A stretch of DNA of 10,080 bases from CAYTET01 sp964436975 (GTDB lineage: Bacteria > Bacillota_I > Bacilli_A > Erysipelotrichales > Erysipelotrichaceae). The translations under genes and the position numbers were made by a program. Position 1 is the stretch's first letter; each line of letters opens with the position of its first letter. The DNA lies in the NCBI GenBank assembly GCA_964436975.1, contig CAYTET010000062.1, positions 1 to 10,080 on the forward strand, given 5' to 3'. Positions 1 through 6,456 of this stretch are shown piece by piece. Below the pieces are notes generated by a model. That model was not told the DNA's origin and searched no databases. It saw only the letters and a program-made list of their open reading frames with translations.

Positions 1-1
1 C

Positions 2-1522
2 AATCAGAAGCTGGCGGACAGCTGCATGACAATGCCTTACAGCCGGATAGAGGATCCTAAAACCCAGGATGCCCTGGCTAAGGCTGATGCCGGCAAAAAC
101 GGCAGCGGGGATTTTGACACGGTCATCAGTTCACTGTGTATGATTGGCCAGAATCTGGTGACAGTTGTTGCCGCTTTGGCGATGGTAGTCTATCTTTTCG
201 CCCAGACCGGTTACAGCAGTTCGTTTATCGATTCAACAGGCGCCCTGCTTATTCTGGCCGGGCTGTATCTGCTGATGGTGACCGCCGGCTATTTCGTCAA
301 TTCTTTATACAATAAAAGGGCCATCCGGCTGCGGCAGGAGAACGAACACAATAATACTGTCGGCAGTTATCTGATCAATTATGCTTTTGATGAATCCAAC
401 AGCAAGGATTTCCGCATCGGCACCCTTAAGCAGCTGTGGAGCAGTCTGATTGAGGTATTCTGGACCAAGCCGCTCAGCATTTATCTGCAGTGGGGCAAGA
501 TGAGCGGGGCGGCCAAGGCCGCTTTCAGCCTGCTGCTCGGTCTGGTCAGCGGGGCGGCCTATTTTGTGATTGGCGGCAAGGCGCTGGCCGGCTCCATTTC
601 CATCGGCAGCGTGCTGATGTACACCGGGGCCGTCACCAGTCTGGCCCAGGCCGCCTCGATTGTGGTAGGCGAATACACTTCTTCGTTATACTGTCTGGAT
701 TATCTGGAGATTGTGGCGGCCTTTATCAATGATGTTTCCAAGCCGAACCAGGCCGGCCGGCCGGTCGAGCCGGGGGAGCATGTCATTGAATTTGTCAATG
801 TCAGTTTCCGCTATCCGGGGGCATCGGAGGATGTGCTGACTGATATCAGCTGTGTGATAAAGCCGCATGAAAAACTGGCCATTGTCGGCCGCAACGGGGC
901 CGGCAAGTCAACCTTCATCAAACTGCTGTGCCGGCTGTACCGGCCCAGTGCGGGTTATATTATGCTGGACGGACTGGATATCTGGGATTATGACTGCCGG
1001 CAGTATTACCAGCTGTTTGCGGTCGTCTTTCAGGATTTCACCATCTTTGATCTGCCGTTAGGAGGCAATATCGCCGGCCAGGACGAGATCGACAGGAACA
1101 AAGCGGAACAGGCTTTGAAACAGGCCGGACTGCAGAACCGCCTGGACAGCGGGCTGACTTTGGAAAGCCAGCTGGGCAAAGATAACGGCGATGGCATTAT
1201 GCTGTCAGGCGGAGAAAGCCAGAAAGTGGCCATCAGCCGGGCCTTGTACAAGGACAGTCCGATTGTCATACTTGATGAGCCGACATCGGCGCTTGATCCT
1301 TTTGCGGAAGAAGAAATATACCGTAATTTTGCCCAGATGTCAGCCCGCAAAACGGCGGTCTATATTTCCCACCGGATGTCCAGCTGCCGTTTCTGCGAGC
1401 GGATAATGGTCTTTGACCGCGGCCAAATTGTCCAGCAGGGAAGTCATGATGATCTATTGGGGCAGGCCGGTCTGTACCAGCAGCTGTGGCAGGCCCAGGC
1501 GCAGTATTACCAGCAGGTCTGA
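2..1522 (+). CDS. ABC transporter, fused permease/ATP-binding protein (5' partial)
   Basis: Half-transporter of the ABC exporter type, placed in the cytoplasmic membrane. The frame is open to the window edge before the ATG at 26, and the first residues look like the cytoplasmic loop between membrane helices 2 and 3 (an IEDP motif), so the true start and roughly two helices lie upstream. Residues are counted from the ATG at 26. Four hydrophobic segments lie near 35-60, 70-92, 165-185 and 190-215. The nucleotide-binding domain starts near 260 and is intact: Walker A GRNGAGKST (288-296), Q-loop VVFQD, signature LSGGESQK (393-400), Walker B ILDEP with catalytic Glu418, D-loop SALD and switch His449. 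The substrate cannot be read from the sequence. Such proteins often work as pairs, and a partner may lie upstream. The gene ends before a terminator and is separate from the heat-shock block that follows. Family confidence is high; function beyond export is unknown. Confidence 0.93.
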   Translation, partial: NQKLADSCMTMPYSRIEDPKTQDALAKADAGKNGSGDFDTVISSLCMIGQNLVTVVAALAMVVYLFAQTGYSSSFIDSTGALLILAGLYLLMVTAGYFVNSLYNKRAIRLRQENEHNNTVGSYLINYAFDESNSKDFRIGTLKQLWSSLIEVFWTKPLSIYLQWGKMSGAAKAAFSLLLGLVSGAAYFVIGGKALAGSISIGSVLMYTGAVTSLAQAASIVVGEYTSSLYCLDYLEIVAAFINDVSKPNQAGRPVEPGEHVIEFVNVSFRYPGASEDVLTDISCVIKPHEKLAIVGRNGAGKSTFIKLLCRLYRPSAGYIMLDGLDIWDYDCRQYYQLFAVVFQDFTIFDLPLGGNIAGQDEIDRNKAEQALKQAGLQNRLDSGLTLESQLGKDNGDGIMLSGGESQKVAISRALYKDSPIVILDEPTSALDPFAEEEIYRNFAQMSARKTAVYISHRMSSCRFCERIMVFDRGQIVQQGSHDDLLGQAGLYQQLWQAQAQYYQQV

Positions 1523-1533
1523 TACCAAAGTTT

Positions 1534-1571
1534 AAATCCTGAGCGCTGACCGCGGCGCCCGGGATTTTTTT
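1534..1571 (+). terminator. Rho-independent terminator after the ABC transporter gene
   Basis: A 13-bp stem (left arm 1534-1546, right arm 1555-1567, one A/C mismatch and one G-T pair) encloses an 8-base loop. Seven T residues run from 1565 to 1571, with five more at 1576-1580. It lies 12 bases after the ABC transporter stop codon and separates that gene from the CIRCE promoter. Confidence 0.85.
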
Positions 1572-1588
1572 GGCCTTTTTCACTTCTA

Positions 1589-1615
1589 TTAGCACTCAGA
1601 TATTGACAGTGCTAA
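1589..1615 (+). promoter_or_regulatory. CIRCE-type operator (probable HrcA binding site)
   Basis: TTAGCACTC (1589-1597), nine bases, then CAGTGCTAA (1607-1615). The CIRCE consensus is TTAGCACTC-N9-GAGTGCTAA. The left arm is perfect and the right arm differs only at its first base, so 17 of 18 arm positions match with exact spacing. The operator covers the whole -35 box (1603-1608) of the adjacent promoter, which is where a bound repressor would block RNA polymerase. CIRCE is known as the operator of HrcA, the heat-shock repressor of groESL and dnaK operons. That HrcA acts here is inferred from the match. Confidence 0.88.
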
Positions 1616-1631
1616 ACGGCGGGTATATAAT
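1603..1631 (+). promoter_or_regulatory. Consensus sigma-A promoter for the DUF3196-like gene
   Basis: TTGACA (1603-1608), a 17-base spacer and TATAAT (1626-1631): both boxes match the consensus and the spacing is ideal. Transcription should start near 1638, 18 bases ahead of the ATG at 1656. The -35 box lies inside the CIRCE repeat, so this strong promoter is probably held down until heat shock. Confidence 0.88.
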
Positions 1632-1655
1632 GGGCAGGCTGAAAGGAAGGCAGAG

Positions 1656-1805
1656 ATGGCAACAGACTACTATCAGCAGATGCTTGCCAGCCTGCAGTCG
1701 CTGGTCGATTCGCAGCAGTGGCAGGCCGCCCAGAAGCTTATTGATGAGGAGATGGCTGCTCCCTATATACCATTGCCACTCAATTGGAACACCAGCAGGA
1801 AATAG
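1656..1805 (+). pseudogene. DUF3196-like protein, N-terminal fragment before a frameshift
   Basis: The ATG at 1656 follows a good ribosome binding site (AAGGAAGG, 1643-1650) and the CIRCE promoter. The frame gives 49 residues and stops at TAG 1803-1805. Residues 5-39 read as a short TPR-like helical pair (QWQAAQKLIDEEM) ending in PYIP, which I recall as typical of the N-terminus of DUF3196 proteins. After PYIP the frame turns into unlikely sequence (LPLNWNTSRK), while the -1 frame reads naturally as IATQLEHQQEI and stays open to 2368. The join must lie between 1748, just after a stop in the -1 frame, and 1802; PYIP and IATQLE place it near 1765-1775. Restoring one base gives a protein of about 237 residues, a plausible full length. 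No slippery heptamer is visible, so a real mutation or a sequencing error is likelier than programmed frameshifting. Confidence 0.75.
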
Positions 1806-2368
1806 TGAAGGCCAACAGCCTTCAGCCCAGTCCGCCGCGTCAGCTGTCGGCTGACCAGGTTGCCGCCGGTCTGCGGGGCAGCGGCGATCAAATCGGGGCG
1901 GTCTTATCGTTTCTGGAAGGGGCTAATCTGCGCAATTTCCAGATTGTGCTGAATGAATATCTGGCTGACGATGCTGCTGACCGCATGGTAGCGGCGCTGC
2001 TGTTTGACTTAGGCCGCAGCCAGCGGATTGAAAAGGTCTGGATTCTGCACGAAGCCGGCAAGACTTATCCGATTGTGCCGGCGGATCTTGCGCCCATCGG
2101 CAGTGAGCCGGCGGTGGCGTCCGCGGCTGATCTGATTGATCAGATCATTTCCGACCGCAATCCCAGTTTCCGGCAGGGCTGTCATGAAGTTTTAAAGCAG
2201 CAGGTGCTGCAGCGGTATCCCCTGAATTTTGACGGATACAGCGCGGAAATGATCGCCTACGGCATCGTCCGGGCGACCTGTCTGGCCTATGGCCGGCTTG
2301 ATTACTGGCAGCAGGTTAGAAGCGGTTTTGCCGGCTGTGAAGACAGCCTGCTGAAGGTAATCGTATAA
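1784..2368 (+). CDS. DUF3196-like protein, C-terminal part after the frameshift
   Basis: This is the downstream, in-frame bulk of the same gene. The nominal TTG start at 1784 has no ribosome binding site and lies within the reading region of the upstream fragment, so it is probably not a true start. The product is soluble and mainly helical, with no signal peptide or membrane segment. Visible blocks are AVLSFLEGANLRNFQIVLNE near residues 38-57, a short basic/hydrophobic middle, and NPSFRQGCHEVLKQQ followed by YPLNFDGYSAEMIAYGIVRA. These resemble the DUF3196 family, known to me from Mollicutes and Erysipelotrichia and of unknown function. Base composition matches the neighbours, and 194 codons stay open after the break, so any mutation is recent or artefactual. 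No terminator follows; tig starts 56 bases downstream. With the CIRCE promoter and tig/lon next door, a proteostasis role is reasonable inference but unproven. Confidence 0.72.
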   Translation: MEHQQEIVKANSLQPSPPRQLSADQVAAGLRGSGDQIGAVLSFLEGANLRNFQIVLNEYLADDAADRMVAALLFDLGRSQRIEKVWILHEAGKTYPIVPADLAPIGSEPAVASAADLIDQIISDRNPSFRQGCHEVLKQQVLQRYPLNFDGYSAEMIAYGIVRATCLAYGRLDYWQQVRSGFAGCEDSLLKVIV

Positions 2369-2369
2369 G

Positions 2370-2398
2370 TTGCATTCTGCCTAATCGAAACGTATAAT
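2370..2398 (+). promoter_or_regulatory. Promoter of tig
   Basis: TTGCAT (2370-2375), a 17-base spacer and a perfect TATAAT (2393-2398), directly after the stop codon of the DUF3196-like gene. No CIRCE repeat is present here, so tig should have constitutive transcription besides any read-through from the CIRCE promoter. The ribosome binding site GGAGG (2412-2416) sits eight bases before the ATG. Confidence 0.82.
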
Positions 2399-2424
2399 GG
2401 TACAAGCACACGGAGGATAAAACA

Positions 2425-3732
2425 ATGCAGCAGGAATACAAGGAGTTAGAGAATAGTCAGGGTGAATTGAAGGTCACGGTTGATGGTGACCAGTGGCAGC
2501 AGGCCCAGAAGAAGGCTTTTTCCAAATTAGCAGCCAATACGCAGATCAAGGGTTTCCGCAAAGGACATGCTCCCGAAGCCATGCTGCGTCAACAAATAGG
2601 TGAAAAGGAAATATTGCTGGAGGCCTGTGATGCCAGTGCCAATGAGGCGCTGCTTTACGGTGTTAACGAAAACAAACTGCGGCTGGTGAGCCGGCCGGAG
2701 ATTTCAAATCTGGATAAAATTGATGCGGAAGCTGTCACGATGACTTTCAAGGTGACGGTCTATCCCCATGTTACCCTGGGCGATTATCACAGCCTTTCCT
2801 ACAAGCCGGAAAGTGTCAGTGTCAAAAAGTCCGAAGTAGACGAGCAGATTAAGCAGCTGCAGGAAAAGTATGCCGAAGAGGTGCTGAAGGTTGACGGAGC
2901 CGTTGAAAACGGCGATATTGCCGTCATTGATTTTGAAGGCTTCAAGGATGGCGTGGCTTTTGAAGGCGGCAAGGGCAGCGAATATGCCCTGACCATCGGC
3001 TCAAATTCTTTTGTGCCCGGCTTTGAAGAGCAGGTTATCGGCATGACGGTTGATCAGGAAAAGGAAATCAATGTCACTTTCCCTGAATCCTATTCCGTAG
3101 CCGATCTGGCCGGCCAGCCCGTTGTCTTTAAAGTAAAAGTCGACAGCATCAAGCAGAAGAAGCTGCCTGAGGTTGACGAAGAGTTTGTCAAGACGGTTCA
3201 TCTGAATGATGACATCAAGACGGTTGATGAGCTGACTTCATTCATCAAAGATGAAATGAAGACCCAGAAAAAGAGCCAGGCGGAAGAAAAAGCCACGGAT
3301 GAGCTGCTGACCGCCCTTACGGACTGCTGCCATGTTGATATTCCGGAAATCATGATTGATGATGAGGTCCAGTCAACTTTTGAAAGCTACAGCAACCGTT
3401 TGACCGGCCAGGGTCTGAATATGGAGACCTATTACAAGATCATGTCCCAGACCGAGCAGACCTTCAAGCAGAGTCTAAGGCCGGATGCGGAAAAGAAAGT
3501 GCGCGTCAGACTGGTTCTGGAAGCGGTGGCCGATGATTTGAAGCTGGAGCCGACGGCTGAAGAAATTGCGGCCGAATACCAGCTGATGGCTAAAGAATAC
3601 AATATGGAAGAAGCTGAAGTTAAAAAGTACGTTCCGGACAGTTACGTAGCCAACGATCTGAAGATGCGTCAGGCCTTGGATATACTGAAGAAACAGAAAG
3701 AAGTTACTGAAGAAACAGCAGCTAAAGAATAA
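2425..3732 (+). CDS. tig: Trigger factor (ribosome-associated chaperone / peptidyl-prolyl isomerase)
   Basis: Trigger factor binds the ribosome near the exit tunnel, shields nascent chains and helps them fold in the cytoplasm. At 435 residues it has the usual length and all three domains. The N-terminal ribosome-binding domain (about 1-115) carries the signature GFRKGHAPE starting at residue 43. The FKBP-like isomerase domain (about 160-245) includes GDIAVIDFEGFKDG, the FVPGFEEQVIGM segment and the closing VKVDSIKQKKLPEVDEEF. The C-terminal helical chaperone domain (about 260-420) ends in a charged tail (KEVTEETAAKE). The ATG at 2425 is supported by GGAGG eight bases upstream and by alignment of the first residues (EYKELENSQGELKVTV) to the family. 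It has its own promoter and terminator and stands between a CIRCE-controlled gene and lon. Nothing is missing or unusual within the protein. Confidence 0.97.
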   Translation: MQQEYKELENSQGELKVTVDGDQWQQAQKKAFSKLAANTQIKGFRKGHAPEAMLRQQIGEKEILLEACDASANEALLYGVNENKLRLVSRPEISNLDKIDAEAVTMTFKVTVYPHVTLGDYHSLSYKPESVSVKKSEVDEQIKQLQEKYAEEVLKVDGAVENGDIAVIDFEGFKDGVAFEGGKGSEYALTIGSNSFVPGFEEQVIGMTVDQEKEINVTFPESYSVADLAGQPVVFKVKVDSIKQKKLPEVDEEFVKTVHLNDDIKTVDELTSFIKDEMKTQKKSQAEEKATDELLTALTDCCHVDIPEIMIDDEVQSTFESYSNRLTGQGLNMETYYKIMSQTEQTFKQSLRPDAEKKVRVRLVLEAVADDLKLEPTAEEIAAEYQLMAKEYNMEEAEVKKYVPDSYVANDLKMRQALDILKKQKEVTEETAAKE

Positions 3733-3736
3733 CCGG

Positions 3737-3759
3737 AAAAAGACGCATCGCGTCTTTTT
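3737..3759 (+). terminator. Intrinsic terminator between tig and lon
   Basis: AAAAAGACGC (3737-3746), ATC loop, GCGTCTTTTT (3750-3759): a perfect 10-bp inverted repeat five bases after the tig stop codon. It has an A-tract on one side and a T-tract on the other, so it could end transcription in either direction. The core is a short 5-bp G/C-rich stem, so some read-through into lon is plausible. I see no clear promoter in the 36 bases before lon. Confidence 0.8.
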
Positions 3760-3795
3760 CTGACTTAAAAATCCTTCTGAAAGGAGAATAGACCC

Positions 3796-6204
3796 ATGAG
3801 TGAATATGTGAATCGTCTGCTTCCCGTCATTGTTACCCGCGGCGTGATCGTCTTCCCTAACCAGGATATCGTCATTGACGTGGGCCGGCCAATCAGTCTG
3901 AATGCCCTGGATAAGGCCCAGAATGATTTTGAGGCGCTGGCTTTTGTGGTGACCCAAAAGGATATTATGGTTGAAGATCCGACTCCGGAGCAGATCTATG
4001 CGGTCGGAACAATCTGCCAGATCACCCATGTCAGAAATGACAAGAAACTGCTGCGGGTTAAATTCCACGGTGTTTGCCGGGCCCGGGCGGCCAGTCTGGT
4101 AAGGAATGATGACTGCTTTATGGCCGTGGTTGACGGAATCGATGAAGTTAGCGGCGATGAGAAGGAAGAACTGATCATGATCCGCAAGGTCGTTGAAGAA
4201 TTCAGCGCGGTAGCCTCTTCAATTCCTAATCTGCCCAAAGAAGTAGTCGCCCATCTGTCTGACGGCATGTCCGCCGGCATGCTGGCCGACCAGTTTGGCC
4301 AGTATATCCCCATGGCCCTGGATAAGCGGCAGGAGATTCTGGAAGCCGTCAATCTTAATGACCGGCTGATGCTGATTCTCAAGCAGTTTGCCATCAACAG
4401 GGAAATGCGCGATGTTGAAAACCAGATCAACGAGAAAGTAAAAGATTCGATTGATGAGAGCCAGAAGGAATACTTCCTGCGGGAAAGACTGAAGGCCATC
4501 AAAGAAGAGCTGGGCGATACTCCGGAAGGGGTTGACGACGATGACAGCCTGAAGGCCCAGTTTGAAAACAATCCGTATCCTGACAATGTCAAGGCCAAAG
4601 CCAAAGAAGAGATTGCCCGCTATGAAATGATGCCGCCGATGTCGGCAGAAGCCTCGGTAATCCGTTCTTATCTGGACTGGCTGGAGAAAGTGCCCTGGTG
4701 GCAGCAGTCGGATGACGAGCAGAATATTAACAAGATATCCGATGTTCTGGAAGCGGATCATTATGGTCTGCAGAAGGTCAAGGAGCGGATTCTGGAATAT
4801 ATTGCCGTCAAGAAGATGACTAATTCGCTCAATGCCCCGATTCTGTGTCTGGTGGGGCCTCCGGGAGTCGGCAAGACCTCGCTGGCTAAATCAATTGCCC
4901 GGGCTCTGGACCGCCGGTTTGTCAAGATCAGTCTGGGCGGGGTGAAGGATGAAGCGGAAATCCGCGGTCACCGCCGCACTTATCTGGGCAGCATGCCGGG
5001 CCGCATCATCCAGGGGATGAAGCGTGCCGGGACCATCAATCCGGTATTCTTGATTGATGAACTGGACAAGATGGGTGCCGATTACAAGGGCGATCCGTCC
5101 AGTGCTATGCTGGAAGTGCTTGATCCGGAGCAGAACACCTTCTTCTCCGACAACTATCTGGAAGAGCCTTATGACCTTTCCAAGGTCATGTTTATTGCCA
5201 CGGCCAATGATCTTTCAACCATCCCCGATGCTTTGCGCGACCGGCTGGAGATTATTGAACTGCCTTCCTATACCGAGGCCGAAAAGCTGCATATCGCCAG
5301 AGAGCATCTGATTCAGAAGCAGCTGACCGCCAATGGTCTGAAAGAAACCCAGTTTAAGATTCATGACGATGATCTTCTATATATCATCCGTCACTATACG
5401 CGTGAAGCCGGGGTCCGGCAGCTTGAGCGCAATATCGGCAAGCTGTGCCGCAAGACCGTTTTAGCCATCACCAAAGGTGACAAGCGCTCGATTTCAATGT
5501 CAAAGGCTCTGATTAACAAATGGCTGGGCAAAGAAGAATTTGAATACGGCCAGAAGGAGAAGAATGATCAGGTCGGCGTAGCGACCGGTCTGGCCTACAC
5601 CCAGTTTGGCGGCGATGTGCTGCCGATTGAAGTCACCCATTTTGACGGCAAGGGCAACCTGATAATCACCGGCCAATTGGGCGATGTTATGAAGGAAAGC
5701 GCCACTATTGCGGTGGGTTACGTCAAGGCCAATGCCAAAAAGCTCGGCATCGATCCTAAATTCTTTGAAACAAATGATATTCATATCCATGTTCCGGAAG
5801 GCGCCGTGCCTAAAGACGGCCCGTCAGCCGGCATTACCCTGACCACGGCAGTTGTTTCGGCCCTGACCGGCCGGAAGGTTAAAAGCGATCTGGCAATGAC
5901 CGGTGAAGTTACGCTGCGCGGCAATGTGCTGCCGATAGGCGGCCTGCGGGAAAAAACCATGGCGGCATTCCGCAGTCAGATTCATACCATTATCCTGCCT
6001 AAGACCAATCTGAAGGATCTTGATGAAGTAGCTGACGAGGTAAAAGCCCGGACGACTTTCATTCCGGTGTCTTCAATGGACGAAGTGCTGAAAAACGCAT
6101 TAGCTGACAGCAGTGCGGTCCCGGCCAAAAGTGAGACCAAGACGGTAAAAAAAAGCGGCCGGAAAAAAGCCCCGGCTGCTAATAATATTTCGTCAGTCCG
6201 CTAA
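3796..6204 (+). CDS. lon: ATP-dependent Lon protease (LonA type)
   Basis: Lon is a cytoplasmic AAA+ serine protease that unfolds and degrades misfolded and some regulatory proteins. The 802-residue length is typical of LonA. Domains in order: N-terminal LON substrate-binding domain (from LLPVIVTRGVIVFPNQDIVIDVGRP, about 8-200), a helical linker containing YFLRERLKAIKEELG, the AAA+ module with Walker A GPPGVGKT (354-361) and Walker B VFLIDELDK (417-425), and the C-terminal protease domain (about 590-780) with the Ser-Lys dyad: Ser677 in PKDGPSAG and Lys720 in GGLREKT. All catalytic residues are present. The ATG at 3796 follows AAGGAG (3781-3786) with nine-base spacing. The last 30 or so residues form a Lys/Arg-rich tail (KSETKTVKKSGRKK) beyond the usual protease domain. 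The gene follows tig with no clpX between. No CtsR or CIRCE site was seen directly upstream, so any heat control must come by read-through or from an unseen site. Confidence 0.98.
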   Translation: MSEYVNRLLPVIVTRGVIVFPNQDIVIDVGRPISLNALDKAQNDFEALAFVVTQKDIMVEDPTPEQIYAVGTICQITHVRNDKKLLRVKFHGVCRARAASLVRNDDCFMAVVDGIDEVSGDEKEELIMIRKVVEEFSAVASSIPNLPKEVVAHLSDGMSAGMLADQFGQYIPMALDKRQEILEAVNLNDRLMLILKQFAINREMRDVENQINEKVKDSIDESQKEYFLRERLKAIKEELGDTPEGVDDDDSLKAQFENNPYPDNVKAKAKEEIARYEMMPPMSAEASVIRSYLDWLEKVPWWQQSDDEQNINKISDVLEADHYGLQKVKERILEYIAVKKMTNSLNAPILCLVGPPGVGKTSLAKSIARALDRRFVKISLGGVKDEAEIRGHRRTYLGSMPGRIIQGMKRAGTINPVFLIDELDKMGADYKGDPSSAMLEVLDPEQNTFFSDNYLEEPYDLSKVMFIATANDLSTIPDALRDRLEIIELPSYTEAEKLHIAREHLIQKQLTANGLKETQFKIHDDDLLYIIRHYTREAGVRQLERNIGKLCRKTVLAITKGDKRSISMSKALINKWLGKEEFEYGQKEKNDQVGVATGLAYTQFGGDVLPIEVTHFDGKGNLIITGQLGDVMKESATIAVGYVKANAKKLGIDPKFFETNDIHIHVPEGAVPKDGPSAGITLTTAVVSALTGRKVKSDLAMTGEVTLRGNVLPIGGLREKTMAAFRSQIHTIILPKTNLKDLDEVADEVKARTTFIPVSSMDEVLKNALADSSAVPAKSETKTVKKSGRKKAPAANNISSVR

Positions 6205-6217
6205 AACGTGATATAAT
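6189..6217 (+). promoter_or_regulatory. Probable promoter of the valS T-box transcript
   Basis: A perfect TATAAT (6212-6217) lies eight bases after the lon stop codon. A weak -35 match, TTCGTC (6189-6194), lies 17 bases upstream within the lon 3' end. Transcription would start near 6224, just ahead of the T-box leader. The -10 is convincing and the -35 is poor. Confidence 0.65.
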
Positions 6218-6223
6218 GCGGTC

Positions 6224-6436
6224 AAGGCAATTACCGGATCAGTAGCAGAACGACGGCAACATAGGGAGTTTGGGAAGTCAGTGGAAGCCAAACCTGGTCA
6301 GTCTGTGAATGTCATCCGCTCAGCCGCCCTGCCCAACTAACAGTAAGCAGGCGCCGTCAGTAACGTTATAACTTTGAGAAGTAACTAAGGTGGTACCACG
6401 CTTAAAGCGTCCTTGAAACAGCAGGACGCTTTTTTT
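6224..6436 (+). promoter_or_regulatory. T-box leader (tRNA-Val sensing) controlling valS
   Basis: The T-box motif AAGGTGGTACCACG is at 6387-6400. The antiterminator can be drawn exactly: AAGG (6387-6390) pairs CCTT (6411-6414), ACGC (6398-6401) pairs GCGT (6407-6410), and the TGGTACC bulge (6391-6397) is free to pair with the tRNA NCCA end; its variable T fits an A discriminator base. In Stem I, CGGAT (6235-6239) pairs ATCCG (6314-6318) and CAGA (6246-6249) pairs TCTG (6302-6305). Between them is an internal loop with AGTA on the 5' side and GAAT-GTC-A on the 3' side, as in known specifier loops. This puts the specifier codon GTC (valine) at 6311-6313, agreeing with the downstream gene. GTTTGG/CCAAAC (6268-6273 with 6288-6293) can form the upper arm. 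Uncharged tRNA-Val should favour antitermination and valS expression. The start is estimated from the promoter. Confidence 0.93.
6407..6436 (+). terminator. T-box regulated terminator before valS
   Basis: GCGTCCT (6407-6413) pairs AGGACGC (6423-6429), followed by seven T residues (6430-6436). The left arm is also the 3' strand of the antiterminator, so the two structures exclude each other, as the T-box mechanism requires. Confidence 0.92.
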
Positions 6437-6456
6437 GTGAAAGAGGGGGAACTGGA

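Noticed and set aside
740..780. GGCCGG-rich repeat-like stretch in the ABC transporter gene
   Set aside because: GGCC and CCGG words are common throughout this window and here encode ordinary Ala/Gly/Arg/Pro linker codons. No repeat unit or array is present.
1762..1775. Programmed -1 frameshift site in the DUF3196-like gene
   Set aside because: No X-XXY-YYZ heptamer fits the zero frame, and the tRNAs on CCC-TAT-ATA could not re-pair one base back. Mutation or sequence error is simpler.
1570..1854. Open frame of 94 codons on the + strand starting before the CIRCE site
   Set aside because: It begins in the terminator T-tract, runs through the operator and promoter, overlaps the DUF3196-like gene in another frame and has no ribosome binding site. 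It is a shadow frame.
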